Below, in pieces: positions 17,292 to 26,526 of a DNA stretch of 64,000 nucleotides. The DNA lies in the NCBI RefSeq assembly GCF_010550245.1, contig NZ_JAAGLU010000009.1, positions 1-64,000 of the forward strand. The letters run 5' to 3'. The position numbers and the translations under genes were made by a program. How positions within the stretch are numbered: position 1 is the stretch's first letter; each line of letters opens with the position of its first letter. A model generated the notes under the pieces. The model was not told where the DNA came from. It saw only the letters and a program-made list of their open reading frames with translations, and made no database searches. Source of the stretch: Streptomyces sp. SID12501. Lineage in GTDB: Bacteria > Actinomycetota > Actinomycetes > Streptomycetales > Streptomycetaceae.

Positions 17292-18590
17292 ATGGACGAC
17301 GCCATCAACGCACGATTCCGGGTTCCGGCTCGGGTTCGAGTTCGGATTCGTACGGTCGTGCTCGCCGGGGTGCGGGCACTGCTGCTGGCCGTCGGCTCGA
17401 TCGCCGGGTCGGTGCCGCTCTTCGTGCTCCTCCTCGTCTCCCTCGCTCTCGTGCCCGTCCTGGGCATCGGTCTCCTCACCACGCCCCGGGTCGTCACCTG
17501 GATACGGGCGTGGGCCGACTGGCGGCGGCTGACGGCCGTGCGGTGGGGCGGGGTGCGGATTCCGCCCCGGTACCGGGTGCCGACGGCGGACGCGGGGCGG
17601 TGGGCGCGGGCCCTCGGGGTGCTGCGTGATCCGGCGACCTGGCGGGAGTTCGCGTGGCTGCCCCTCGACGTCGTGCTCGGTTCCCTCACCGCGCTGGTGC
17701 CGGCCGCACTGGTCTTCTACCCCTTCGAGGGGTTCGCGCTGGCCCTCGGGCTGTGGCGGATGTTCACGGACGGGACCTACGTCGGCTGGTGGTACGGCTT
17801 CGTACCCATCGGCGGGCAGGGCAGCGCGCTCGCCGCCGGCGCACTGGGGGCCGTACTCCTCGTGGCCTCGTACCACCTCACCCCCGCCCTTCTGCGTACC
17901 CATTTCCTGCTCACCCGAGCGCTGTTGGGCGCCGGGCTCGGTGAACTCCGCGAGCGGGTGAGGGTGTTGACCGAGTCGCGGCGGGATGTGGTGGACACCT
18001 CCGCCGCCGAACTGCGGCGGATCGAAAGGGACCTGCACGACGGGGCGCAGGCGCGGCTGATCTCCATGGGGATGGATCTGGGGACCGCCGAGGCGCTCAT
18101 CGAGAAGAACCCCGAGAAGGCGCGGGAGTTGCTCGCACGGGCCCGGCGGTCCTCCGCCGAGGCGCTCGCCGAGCTGCGCGACCTGGTGCACGGCATCCAT
18201 CCGCCGGTGCTGGCGGAGCGTGGACTGGGCGACGCCGTACGGGCGTTGGCGCTGCGGCTGCCGGTGGACACCGAGGTCACGGTGGAGTTCGGGGGCGGCC
18301 GGGTGGAGGCACCGGTCGAGTCGGCGGCGTACTTCGCGGTGAGCGAGGTGCTGACCAACGCCGTGAAGCACTCCGGCGCCGAGCGGGTACGGGTCGATCT
18401 GCGGTACGCGGACGGCTCGCTGCGGATCACCGTCACCGACGACGGTCGGGGCGGGGCACGGGTCGGAGGCGGGTCGGGGCTGGCCGGGGTGGAGCGGCGA
18501 ATCGGTACATTCGACGGCGTCCTGGCCGTCAGCAGTCCCGCGGGCGGTCCCACCATGGTGACCATGGAGATTCCTTGCGAGTTGTCCTAG
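17292..18590 (+). CDS. Sensor histidine kinase (NarL-partner type)
   Basis: 432 aa. Four transmembrane helices (about residues 18-65 and 125-200) are followed by the dimerisation helix with the phospho-acceptor His in RIERDLHDGAQARLISMGMD (HisKA_3 type). A C-terminal ATPase follows (N box VSEVLTNAVKHS, G1 DDGRGG, G2 GSGLAGVERR). The membrane part is a sensor domain of the type found in many Streptomyces kinases. Its stop overlaps the start of the response regulator by 16 bp, so the two are coupled. The signal is unknown. Confidence 0.9.
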   Translation: MDDAINARFRVPARVRVRIRTVVLAGVRALLLAVGSIAGSVPLFVLLLVSLALVPVLGIGLLTTPRVVTWIRAWADWRRLTAVRWGGVRIPPRYRVPTADAGRWARALGVLRDPATWREFAWLPLDVVLGSLTALVPAALVFYPFEGFALALGLWRMFTDGTYVGWWYGFVPIGGQGSALAAGALGAVLLVASYHLTPALLRTHFLLTRALLGAGLGELRERVRVLTESRRDVVDTSAAELRRIERDLHDGAQARLISMGMDLGTAEALIEKNPEKARELLARARRSSAEALAELRDLVHGIHPPVLAERGLGDAVRALALRLPVDTEVTVEFGGGRVEAPVESAAYFAVSEVLTNAVKHSGAERVRVDLRYADGSLRITVTDDGRGGARVGGGSGLAGVERRIGTFDGVLAVSSPAGGPTMVTMEIPCELS

Positions 18591-19228
18591 CCGAAGACCT
18601 GTTCCTGTTGCGCGACGGGCTGGTCCGGCTGCTGGAGGCGTACGACTTCGAGATCGCCGCGGCGGTGGAGAGCGGCCCCGAACTGGACCGGGCGCTCGCC
18701 GAGCTGGCACCGGACGTCGCCGTGATCGACGTACGCCTGCCGCCGACGCACACCGACGAGGGGCTGCAGTGCGCGCTGCGGGCCCGCCGAGCGCGGCCGG
18801 GGCTGCCGGTGCTGGTGCTGTCGCAGCACGTGGAGCGGCTGTACGCACGGGAGTTGCTGGCCGACGGGGACGGCGGGGTCGGCTATCTGCTCAAGGACCG
18901 GGTGTTCGACGCGGAGCAGTTCGTGGACGCCGTACGACGGGTCGCGGCGGGCGGTACCGCCATGGACCCGCAGGTGATCCAGCAGCTGCTGGCGGGGCGC
19001 GCCGGGGACGGCCGGCCGCTGGGGCGGCTGACGCCCCGGGAGCTGGAGGTGCTGGATCTCATGGCTCAGGGACGTTCGAACGCGGCGATCGCTGGGCATC
19101 TGGTTGTCACGGAGCGGGCGATCGCCAAACACACGTCCAACATCTTCGCCAAACTGGGACTCGAGGTGTCGGACGATGACAACCGACGCGTCCTGGCGGT
19201 ACTGACATATCTCGACCAGGGACGCTGA
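18575..19228 (+). CDS. LuxR/NarL-family response regulator
   Basis: 217 aa. The receiver domain has the acidic pair near ED and the phospho-Asp in VAVIDVRLPP, the Lys in YLLKD, and a C-terminal LuxR helix-turn-helix (LTPRELEVLDLMAQGRSNAA, VVTERAIAKHTSNIFAKLGL). The start is TTG, with GGAG 7 nt before it inside the kinase gene, so translation is coupled to the kinase. Targets unknown. Confidence 0.9.
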   Translation: MRVVLAEDLFLLRDGLVRLLEAYDFEIAAAVESGPELDRALAELAPDVAVIDVRLPPTHTDEGLQCALRARRARPGLPVLVLSQHVERLYARELLADGDGGVGYLLKDRVFDAEQFVDAVRRVAAGGTAMDPQVIQQLLAGRAGDGRPLGRLTPRELEVLDLMAQGRSNAAIAGHLVVTERAIAKHTSNIFAKLGLEVSDDDNRRVLAVLTYLDQGR

Positions 19229-19449
19229 AAGCACGCCAAAGTCGACAGCATCCGCTCCCTCGCCGAACACTTGCCGTAAGAGATCCGCAACTCCCGGTAT
19301 AACCGGTGGAGTTCAGGCTGAATTGTCCTACGAATCTCTCATCAATTTCTGAGGCGGCTGAACACTCCTGAGGTCCCCCTCGTATGGAACGACGCCGCTT
19401 CATCCTGTCGGGCGCCTCGATAGCCCCGCAAGGAAGTCAGAGGAGTTCC
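19229..19449 (+). promoter_or_regulatory. Leader of the DUF1996 gene
   Basis: 221 bp without a credible gene. It ends in AGAGGAG before the DUF1996 start. An in-frame ATG at 19384 exists, but the signal peptide begins at 19450. Confidence 0.35.
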
Positions 19450-21111
19450 ATGGGACGCAACGCACGTAAACGACGCTCACCACTGGCCGTTCGCGCCGTG
19501 GCCGCATCCGCGGCTCTCGCGATCGGTGGTGGTGGACTTGTCTGGGCGAATTTCTACGCCTCCGCACACGAGGAGAACGGCGCCCAGAACCAGACCAAGG
19601 CCGCTGCCGTACAGATCGCCACGATCGACTGCCCGGACATCGGTCAGAAGCTCTCGAACGTCCCCAGCGGCGCCCGCGCCGGTGTGGACAAGGAGCTCGC
19701 GAATCTGGACAACCAGATCACCGAGGCCTACGCACGTCTCGCCTCCACTCGCCAGGCGCAGGCCGGCGACGCCAGCTTCGTTCAGAACGCGATCACCGGT
19801 CCGCTGAAGGACAAGCGGATCGCCGCGATCGACCGGATCCGCATCAACATCAAGCGGGCCGGTGGTTCCGGGGCTGACAACCTGGCGCAGTTCGCCCAGT
19901 GCACCGGCGTCGCGGCCGCGCCGCAGACCAACGCCGGCCAGGGCAACAACAACCAGGGCAACGGCCAGAACAACAACGGCAACCAGAACAACGGTGGCCA
20001 GAACAACAACGGCCAGGGTCAGAACAACAACGGCCAGGCCGACGCCGGTGCGGCCAACGCCGGTGCGGCCGACGCCGGTGCGGCCAATGCCGGAGCCGGC
20101 AACGCCGGTGCGGGTGATGCCGATGCCGGTGCGGGCGACGCTGGTGCGGGCAACGCCGCCGGCGGCGGCCAGGGCGGCAACGGTCCGGTGGCTGCCGACT
20201 TCGTCGACATCACCAAGGTGCAGGCCAACGCCCAGCTGGGTGTCGGCGCCAACGGGCTCGCCGCGAACGGCAACAGCGGCTCGCGTGGCTCCTTCACCAC
20301 GAAGTGCGGCACCAACGGGAACGACAACCACAACACGGACAACGTGATCGTCGCCCCCGGTGTCACCAATGGTGCCCACCACCTGCACGACTACGTCGGC
20401 AACCAGAGCAACGACGCGTTCGCGAGCGACCAGGAACTGGCGGCGGCCCAGACCAGCTGCCAGAACCAGGGCGACAAGTCGTCGTACTTCTGGCCGGTGC
20501 TGCGTCTGCAGGACGGTTCGCAGGACTTCGACCAGAACGCCGCCGGTGGCGGAACCGAGGGCAACGTCGGCAAGATCCTTCAGCCGACCCAGGCGCAGAT
20601 CAAGTTCGTCGGCAACAAGAAGGGCAACGTCGTCGCGATGCCGACCGCCCTGCGCATCATCACCGGTGACGCCAAGGCCTTCGTCAACGGCAACGCGAAC
20701 GCCAACGTGAACTGGAGCTGCACCGGCTTCGAGAACAAGGTGCAGCTGGAGGACAAGTACCCGATCTGCCCGCAGGGCAGCTCCGTGGTCCGTACGACCA
20801 ACTTCCAGAGCTGCTTGGACGGCCAGAACATCGACAGTGCGAACCACCGCACTCACGTGTCCTTCGTCCAGGCCGACGGCACCTGCGCCAACGGCTTCCA
20901 GGCGATCCCCCAGCTCCAGGTCCGTCTGGTCTACAACGTGCCGGCCCCGACCATCGAGAACGGCACGGTGGTGAACCCGTACGCGGTGGACTCCTTCCCG
21001 GAGAACCTGCACAAGCCGATCACCGACCACAACGACTTCATCAACTTCTTCTCCGTGAAGACGATGAACAAGATGGTCAACTGCATCAACACCGGCAAGA
21101 AGTGCCAGTAG
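19450..21111 (+). CDS. Secreted DUF1996 protein with Asn/Gln and Ala/Gly repeats
   Basis: 553 aa. A basic N-terminus and hydrophobic segment ([20 protein letters not shown]) form a signal peptide or anchor. A helical domain follows, then a low-complexity stretch of about 90 residues ([19 protein letters not shown], then [11 protein letters not shown] units). The C-terminal ~300 residues are DUF1996 ([19 protein letters not shown], with paired Cys). DUF1996 proteins are secreted in actinobacteria and fungi, with no settled function. AGGAG precedes the ATG. Two strong hairpins follow the stop. Confidence 0.85.
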   Translation: MGRNARKRRSPLAVRAVAASAALAIGGGGLVWANFYASAHEENGAQNQTKAAAVQIATIDCPDIGQKLSNVPSGARAGVDKELANLDNQITEAYARLASTRQAQAGDASFVQNAITGPLKDKRIAAIDRIRINIKRAGGSGADNLAQFAQCTGVAAAPQTNAGQGNNNQGNGQNNNGNQNNGGQNNNGQGQNNNGQADAGAANAGAADAGAANAGAGNAGAGDADAGAGDAGAGNAAGGGQGGNGPVAADFVDITKVQANAQLGVGANGLAANGNSGSRGSFTTKCGTNGNDNHNTDNVIVAPGVTNGAHHLHDYVGNQSNDAFASDQELAAAQTSCQNQGDKSSYFWPVLRLQDGSQDFDQNAAGGGTEGNVGKILQPTQAQIKFVGNKKGNVVAMPTALRIITGDAKAFVNGNANANVNWSCTGFENKVQLEDKYPICPQGSSVVRTTNFQSCLDGQNIDSANHRTHVSFVQADGTCANGFQAIPQLQVRLVYNVPAPTIENGTVVNPYAVDSFPENLHKPITDHNDFINFFSVKTMNKMVNCINTGKKCQ

Positions 21112-21119
21112 ATCCACCA

Positions 21120-21184
21120 GTGGCCCACCGACGGTGGGCCACGTGAGAAAGCCGGTGGCGGGAGAACCCGCCACCGGCTTTCTC
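21120..21184. terminator. Double bidirectional terminator
   Basis: First stem: gtggcccacc (21120-21129) with ggtgggccac. Second stem: 18 perfect base pairs, 21145-21162 with 21167-21184 around the loop agaa. It lies between the convergent DUF1996 and lipoprotein genes. Confidence 0.85.
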
Positions 21185-21214
21185 ATGTCCTTCTCGTTGC
21201 GTTGCTGCTTCCGC

Positions 21215-21649
21215 TCAGCCTTCGTGGCCGGCCGCGTGGTGGTCGGCGCCCACCTCGGTGGTCCCGCCGAGCTTGCTCTGCAGCTTCGCGATCATCTTCT
21301 GGTCGCCGACCGCGGTCCACTTGCGGCCGAGGAGGTAGAAGCCGCCGTAGTCCTTGGCCCCGTTGATCCACTCGCGCTGGCCGCGGTCGGTGGCGTAGGT
21401 CAGGAGAAGGAACTTGCCGTAGGTGGTGGTCTTGCAGGCGGCCTGGCGGAGCTCGTCCGCGTCGATCTGCATGATCGGCTTGCAGCCCGCCTTGCTCGCG
21501 AGCTGCTCCAGGCTGCCCGTCGCGGCGACCGGCGTGGCGTCGATCGCCGTAGCCGCCTGATCGCTGTTGCCGCCTGAGCAGCCTGTCAGTGCCAGCGCCG
21601 CCACGGCTGTGACCGCGGCAGCCGCGAGCTTCGGTCGCGTCACCATCAT
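21215..21649 (-). CDS. Small lipoprotein
   Basis: 144 aa. The signal peptide KLAAAAVTAVAALALTGC ends in an LTGC lipobox, so Cys becomes lipid-modified and the protein is anchored outside the membrane. The mature part contains two further Cys (KAGCKPIMQI, QAACKTTTYGKF) and the phrase FLLLTYATDRGQREWINGAK. It ends in a Gly/His-rich tail. The start at 21649 is chosen because a GGAGG follows the expected distance and the signal peptide begins here. Function unknown. Confidence 0.8.
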   Translation of the reverse strand: MMVTRPKLAAAAVTAVAALALTGCSGGNSDQAATAIDATPVAATGSLEQLASKAGCKPIMQIDADELRQAACKTTTYGKFLLLTYATDRGQREWINGAKDYGGFYLLGRKWTAVGDQKMIAKLQSKLGGTTEVGADHHAAGHEG

Positions 21650-21905
21650 CTGTTCGTCCTCCGGTCCGTTCGCCGCCGACATTACTCTCGGCCCATGCCG
21701 CGGGTGGCCCCGTCGAGGAGCCCTCGCCCTCGATACGGCTGCCGGGCACAGACCACTCAATCAGGGAACGTGTGTGCGAGAGTGGGCAAGTACTGCATCT
21801 TCCCGGGGGCTCCGACATTTGCGGCTGCCGCCGCGGGCCCCCGGACCCCCAGCAGAAAAGCAGGTCAGCAAGCATGACCGGCACGGACATCGCGAGGCGA
21901 CCCGA

Positions 21906-22415
21906 GTGAACGCGGACTGGAATGAGCGTGTGGACGCCGCCTGGGCCACCTTCGACGACTACGACGAGGACCACGGGGCCGACTTCCGCGCCGTGATCGA
22001 CGCCCTCGTCGCCGAACTGCCCGCCGGCAGCCCCCTGGCCCATTTCGAACAAGCGCGCGCCTGGGACTCGACGGGCCACTCGGACCGGGCGGTGCCGCTC
22101 TACCGGGAGGCTCTCGCGCTCGGGCTCGGCGAAGACAGCGGCTACAAGGGCCGGCGCGCCAAGATCCAGCTGTCGAGTTCACTGCGGAACATCGGGCAGG
22201 CCGAGGAGGGCGTCAAGCTGCTCACTCCCGAACTGGACGCCCCCTCCGACGAGTTGGACGACGCCGTACGAGCGTGTCTGGCGCTGTGTCTGTCCAGTCT
22301 CGGCCGCGACCGTGAGGGCCTCTCACTCGTCCTGGGCGCCCTCGCTCCCCATCTGCCGCGCTACCAGCGGTCGATGGCGAACTACGCCCGGCTGCTGACC
22401 GACCCCGACCGGTAA
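21906..22415 (+). CDS. Tetratricopeptide-repeat protein
   Basis: 169 aa, soluble. TPR-like units are visible (LAHFEQARAWDSTGHSDRAVPLYREAL, KIQLSSSLRNIGQAEEGVKLL), matching the small TPR_5 type proteins common in actinobacteria, which act in protein interactions. The GTG start lies in a region with a weak ribosome site (gcgaggcgacccga). Partner unknown. Confidence 0.75.
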   Translation: MNADWNERVDAAWATFDDYDEDHGADFRAVIDALVAELPAGSPLAHFEQARAWDSTGHSDRAVPLYREALALGLGEDSGYKGRRAKIQLSSSLRNIGQAEEGVKLLTPELDAPSDELDDAVRACLALCLSSLGRDREGLSLVLGALAPHLPRYQRSMANYARLLTDPDR

Positions 22416-22463
22416 CTCCGGAAGGCCAGGTGACCATCCGACCATTCGCTCGTTCTGCTGAAC

Positions 22464-24392
22464 GTGCAGTCACAGGATGTCGCCTTCAGCCCCACCACCG
22501 GTAACAGCGCCAAGGGCCGCCCCGTCGTCGACGTGGAGCAGGCCGAGGCCGCACTGGTCGAGCACTACCCCCGGCTCGTCCGGCTCGCCTATCTGGTGCT
22601 GCCGCCGAGCCTGGGCCGCAACCGGCGCGTCCTGACCGCGCACGCCCTCACCCAGCGCGCGCTGCCCAGGGGACGCACGGCCGCGGCCGCGATCCCGGCC
22701 CAGCCGAAGGGCCGCGCGGGCGACCCCGGTTACGCGCTCGTCCGCCTCCAGGTGCTGCGTACGGCACTCGCGGCGGGGCAGCCGTGGCGGGGCCGCACGC
22801 TGCCGAAGCGGTCGCAACTGCCGCCGCTGCTCCCCCAGGTGTGGGGCCTGCGACTCTTCCCGCGTTCGGGTGGCGCCGAGGAACTCGCTCTGGATCAGCG
22901 GCTGTCGGCCCTTTCCGGCCCCGCGCGGGCCGCGTACGTCCTGCGCGGTCTGGAGAAGCTCCCGGACTCCGACGTCACCACCGCCCTGGAGGCCGCCGGG
23001 GTCGGCCGGCCGATCGAGGCGCTCCGCGAGGCGGACGAGGTCCCGGCGCAGTACGCGCTGCTCGACTCCGCCGAGTTCGACCCCTGTTCGCTCCAGGCCC
23101 GCCCGACCGACCTGATGCGGCGCAGGCAGCACCTGAAGGCCGCGCTCGTCGCCGCCACGGCCGTCGCGGTGTGCGGCGCGCTGCTCGGCCTGCCCGGCGA
23201 CGGCTGGGCCCCGGACGGCGCCGCCGCCCCCGCGTACGCGAAGAACCCGGCCGCCGAAGCCGCCCTGGACCCGGCCCGGCTGACCCTGGTGGCCCCCGCC
23301 ACCTGGAGGTCCTCCGCCCGTACCGACTTCTCCGTCTGGCCCGCGCGCGGTGACCTCGTCGGCGACAGCGCCCTGCTGCGCCGCGCCCTCGCCGTCTGGG
23401 CCCGCCCCGGCGAGACCGTCCAGGTCTCGGCCACCCCGGGCACCCCGTCCGGCGGCCCGGCCGGCCCGCCCCAACTCCTGTACGCGGGCACTGTCGACGC
23501 CGCCCACATCGTGATCCTGTACGACGGTCTGCGCATCGCCCGGTACGCCGAACCGAAGGACGGCACGAGCGGGGCCGCCCTCGACTTCGCCCGGGTCGAC
23601 GGCGCGACCGGCGCCGAGGCCGACGCGGTGGTCCTCGACCGGGCCGACGGCAACGTCCGCTATCTGACGGCACCCTGGGTGCTCAAGGCCGAGATGCGGG
23701 ATCTGCGCCAGCCGGGCGCGACGCCGATCGACCTGGGGCTGACCGACGGGGTGAGCGGGCCAATGGCCAGCCCGATCGCGCAGAAGGGCACCTGCCAGTC
23801 CTGGAACACGCTCCAGGTGACCGACGCCGGTGGCGCCCGCCTGCTGAGCGACCTCGGTGAACTCGTCCCGGCCCACCTCACCACGGGCCGCCCGACCGCA
23901 CCCCGCGAGGCCTCGGCTCCGGCGGCGCTGGCCACCTGGTCGCCGTTCGCCTGCTCCCTCGCGGCGATGCACTCCCAGGGCGTGCGCGCCGTGAACGCCT
24001 GGCAGTACGCCCGGCAGCCGCTGCCCGACGCGAGCGGCGCCGCCGACTGGGTGTGCACCCGCGCCGAGACCTGGCGGGGCGACGGCGCCCAGGTTCTGGC
24101 CCAGTTCCACACTCCGGGCGGGAAGTACGGGGCGGTCGCCGCGAAGTCCGGGACCAGCCCGGCGTGCGGACCCCGCGACCCGAACGTGCTCGCCGGTGTG
24201 CTGTGGAAGTCGGGGGCGGGTGAGTGGTACATGCTGGCCGCCGGCGCCGAGAACACGGCGTCGATCACGGCGACGGGTGGGGTGAGCTCGTCGGCGCGGG
24301 GTGCCATGCTGGCGGCGAAGACCCAGCAGGGGGCTCAGGCCGGGTTGAAGGGGACGCTGAAGGATGGGCGGGCCATCGGCGGGCTGCGCTAG
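22464..24392 (+). CDS. Sigma-like domain fused to membrane-anchored extracytoplasmic domain
   Basis: 642 aa. Residues ~20-200 resemble a degenerate sigma factor: EAALVEHYPRLVRLAYLVLP recalls region 2 and SALSGPARAAYVLRGLEKLP recalls region 4 of ECF sigma factors. One transmembrane helix at ~226-243 (ALVAATAVAVCGALLGL) leads to a ~390-residue outer domain with paired Cys, rich in Gly, Ala and Pro. This suggests a signal-transducing membrane protein rather than a working sigma factor. The family name is not known to me. The GTG start is supported by the domain boundary only. Confidence 0.6.
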   Translation: MQSQDVAFSPTTGNSAKGRPVVDVEQAEAALVEHYPRLVRLAYLVLPPSLGRNRRVLTAHALTQRALPRGRTAAAAIPAQPKGRAGDPGYALVRLQVLRTALAAGQPWRGRTLPKRSQLPPLLPQVWGLRLFPRSGGAEELALDQRLSALSGPARAAYVLRGLEKLPDSDVTTALEAAGVGRPIEALREADEVPAQYALLDSAEFDPCSLQARPTDLMRRRQHLKAALVAATAVAVCGALLGLPGDGWAPDGAAAPAYAKNPAAEAALDPARLTLVAPATWRSSARTDFSVWPARGDLVGDSALLRRALAVWARPGETVQVSATPGTPSGGPAGPPQLLYAGTVDAAHIVILYDGLRIARYAEPKDGTSGAALDFARVDGATGAEADAVVLDRADGNVRYLTAPWVLKAEMRDLRQPGATPIDLGLTDGVSGPMASPIAQKGTCQSWNTLQVTDAGGARLLSDLGELVPAHLTTGRPTAPREASAPAALATWSPFACSLAAMHSQGVRAVNAWQYARQPLPDASGAADWVCTRAETWRGDGAQVLAQFHTPGGKYGAVAAKSGTSPACGPRDPNVLAGVLWKSGAGEWYMLAAGAENTASITATGGVSSSARGAMLAAKTQQGAQAGLKGTLKDGRAIGGLR

Positions 24393-24461
24393 CTGACACT
24401 GGCGTCAACAAGTCGGCGCAGAGGGGTTTCCCCACCGGCTACCCGTCAGTACATTGACGCC

Positions 24462-25391
24462 ATGTCCAACAGTCCCGATCCCGGCCCCTCCGAACACGTA
24501 CCGCCGCACATGCAGTCGCACATACCGGCTCACCCGCTCAAGGCGCGCAAGGTGTCCTTCTCCTGGGAGGGCACCCCGTTGCACTGGGTGCCGGGGGATC
24601 CCTTCACGTCGCACACCATCAACGTGCTGCATCTGCTGCTGCCCGCCGGTGAGCGGTGGTTCGTGCACGTGTACAAGCAGGTGCTGCCGTACATCCGTGA
24701 CGAACGGCTGCGGGCGGACGTCGTCGGGTTCATCGGCCAGGAGGCGATGCACTCCCAGGCCCATGACGAAGTCCTCCCGCACCTACGGGAGTCGGGGCTC
24801 GATCCGACCCCGTACACCGCTCAGGTCGACTGGCTCTTCGAGAAGCTGCTCGGCGACCGGTTCCTCCTGCCGGGCCGCCGGGCCCGCAAGTGGTGGCTCA
24901 TGGAACGGGTCGCCGTCATCGCGGCCATCGAGCACTACACGGCGTTCCTCGGCGACTGGATACTCAACGCGCCGGAGCTGGACCGGCGTGGCGCCGATCC
25001 GACCATGCTGGACCTGCTGCGCTGGCACGGCGCCGAGGAGGTCGAGCACCGGTCGGTCGCCTTCGACCTGTTCACGCACGTCGACGGGAGCTACCGGCGG
25101 CGCGTGCGGACGTGGCTGACCGGGCTGCTGGCGCTGTTCTTCCTGTGGCAGCGCGGAGTGCGGTTCTTCATGGCGAACGATCCGGCCCCGAACCTCCGCA
25201 AGCCGACCTTCCGGGGCTTCTACGTGCGCGGGAAGCGGGGCCTGCTGCCGTCCACCCGGGCCATGGCGAGATCGGTGCCGCGCTATCTCTCCCGGAACTA
25301 CCACCCGTCCCAGGAGGGGTCCACCGAGCAGGCCGTCGCCTATCTGGCCTCCTCCCCCGCCGCCGTCGCCGCCGACAGGGGCGCCGCCTGA
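24462..25391 (+). CDS. PF10118-type protein, probable membrane diiron enzyme
   Basis: 309 aa. The family is usually labelled metal-dependent hydrolase. The metal motifs are E94-A-M-H97, E157-H158 and E193-V-E-H196, with a possible fourth ligand at E64. This Glu/ExxH/Glu/ExxH set is typical of ferritin-like carboxylate-bridged diiron proteins. A hydrophobic segment at ~217-232 (WLTGLLALFFLWQRGV) suggests membrane association. The stop overlaps the start of a ferredoxin-type reductase by one base, so the two are coupled. The reductase fits an oxygenase or desaturase better than a hydrolase. Confidence 0.7.
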   Translation: MSNSPDPGPSEHVPPHMQSHIPAHPLKARKVSFSWEGTPLHWVPGDPFTSHTINVLHLLLPAGERWFVHVYKQVLPYIRDERLRADVVGFIGQEAMHSQAHDEVLPHLRESGLDPTPYTAQVDWLFEKLLGDRFLLPGRRARKWWLMERVAVIAAIEHYTAFLGDWILNAPELDRRGADPTMLDLLRWHGAEEVEHRSVAFDLFTHVDGSYRRRVRTWLTGLLALFFLWQRGVRFFMANDPAPNLRKPTFRGFYVRGKRGLLPSTRAMARSVPRYLSRNYHPSQEGSTEQAVAYLASSPAAVAADRGAA

Positions 25392-26470
25392 TGCCCCGGC
25401 CGCTGGCTCTCGCGCTCACCGCCGGGGCCGCGCTGCTCGCCCGGCGGGCCATGCGCCGCCGGATCGGGGCCTCGCCGCTGTGGCCGCTGCCCGCGCTGGC
25501 GGAGCCGGTCTCCGGCCGGCCGCGCTCACGGGCCCTGCGGCTGACGGTCGCCGCGCACGAGTCGGTCGCCGACGGGGTCGTGCAACTCCGGCTGGAGGGG
25601 CGGGAGTTGCCTGGCTGGGCGCCGGGGGCGCATCTCGATCTGGTGCTGCCGTCGGGGCTCGTGCGGCAGTACTCGCTGTGCGGGGACCCGGCGGACACCT
25701 CGTCGTACACCGTCGCCACCCGGCTGGTGCCGGACGGGCGCGGCGGCTCGCGCGAGGTGCACGAGGGGCTGCGGGCGGGCATGACCGTCGAGGTGCGCGG
25801 CCCGCGCAACCGTTTCCCGCTCGCCCCGGCTCCGGCGTACGTCTTCGTGGCCGGCGGTATCGGCATCACCCCGATCCTGCCGATGCTCCGGGCGGTGCAC
25901 GCTCAACCCGGTCTGGAATGGCGGCTGTTGTACGGGGGCCGCAGCCGGGCCTCGATGCCGTACCTGGCCGAGATCGAGAAACTGGGCGCGGGTGACGGTA
26001 CCGGACGCGTCACCGTCGTCGCGGAGGACGAGGACGGGCTGCCCGACCTCGACGCGCTGTTCGCGGGAGTGGCGGCGGAGCTGCCCGAGGGCACCGCCGT
26101 TCACTGCTGCGGGCCCGAGGCGCTGATGGCCGCGGTGGAGGCCCGGGTTCCCGAGGGTGCCGTTCTGCGTCTGGAGCGCTTCACTCCGCGTACGTCGATC
26201 GGCGGCAACCAGCCTTTCGAGGTCGAACTCCGGCGCAGCGGGCGGACGTTGACAGTGGCCGCCGACTCGACCGTGCTGGCCGCCGTACGGGCGGAGCTGC
26301 CGGACACCGCGTACTCGTGCGAGCAGGGGTTCTGCGGAACCTGCCAACAGCGCGTGCTCGCGGGGGAAGTCGACCATCGTGACGAGCTGCTGACCGACGC
26401 CAAGCGGGCGGACTCGATGCTGATCTGTGTGTCGCGGGCACGACGGAGTCCACTTGTGCTGGATTTGTGA
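25391..26470 (+). CDS. Oxygenase reductase (FNR domain + [2Fe-2S] ferredoxin)
   Basis: 359 aa. An N-terminal helix (LALALTAGAALLARRAM) may anchor it. The flavin motif RQYSLCG and the nucleotide motif GGIGITPILPML follow. The C-terminal plant-type ferredoxin has the cluster Cys of CEQGFCGTCQQRVL, plus a later Cys in MLICVSRA. This is the phthalate-dioxygenase/VanB reductase plan: NAD(P)H to flavin to Fe-S to an oxygenase. The coupled upstream diiron-type protein is the natural electron acceptor. Confidence 0.88.
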   Translation: MPRPLALALTAGAALLARRAMRRRIGASPLWPLPALAEPVSGRPRSRALRLTVAAHESVADGVVQLRLEGRELPGWAPGAHLDLVLPSGLVRQYSLCGDPADTSSYTVATRLVPDGRGGSREVHEGLRAGMTVEVRGPRNRFPLAPAPAYVFVAGGIGITPILPMLRAVHAQPGLEWRLLYGGRSRASMPYLAEIEKLGAGDGTGRVTVVAEDEDGLPDLDALFAGVAAELPEGTAVHCCGPEALMAAVEARVPEGAVLRLERFTPRTSIGGNQPFEVELRRSGRTLTVAADSTVLAAVRAELPDTAYSCEQGFCGTCQQRVLAGEVDHRDELLTDAKRADSMLICVSRARRSPLVLDL

Positions 26471-26526
26471 ACACCCTGGGTCGGACCCGTCCGTTGCGGG
26501 CCGTATCCGATCGGTAAGGTGTTCGC

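Noticed and set aside
19920..20160. Repeat-rich DNA that might be a CRISPR array
   Set aside because: The units are short, irregular and in frame, coding for Asn/Gln and Ala/Gly runs. There are no spacers and no cas genes.
22464..23100. Calling the N-terminal part of the 642-aa protein a functional ECF sigma factor
   Set aside because: Resemblance is limited and the protein is membrane-anchored. I kept it only as a hypothesis.
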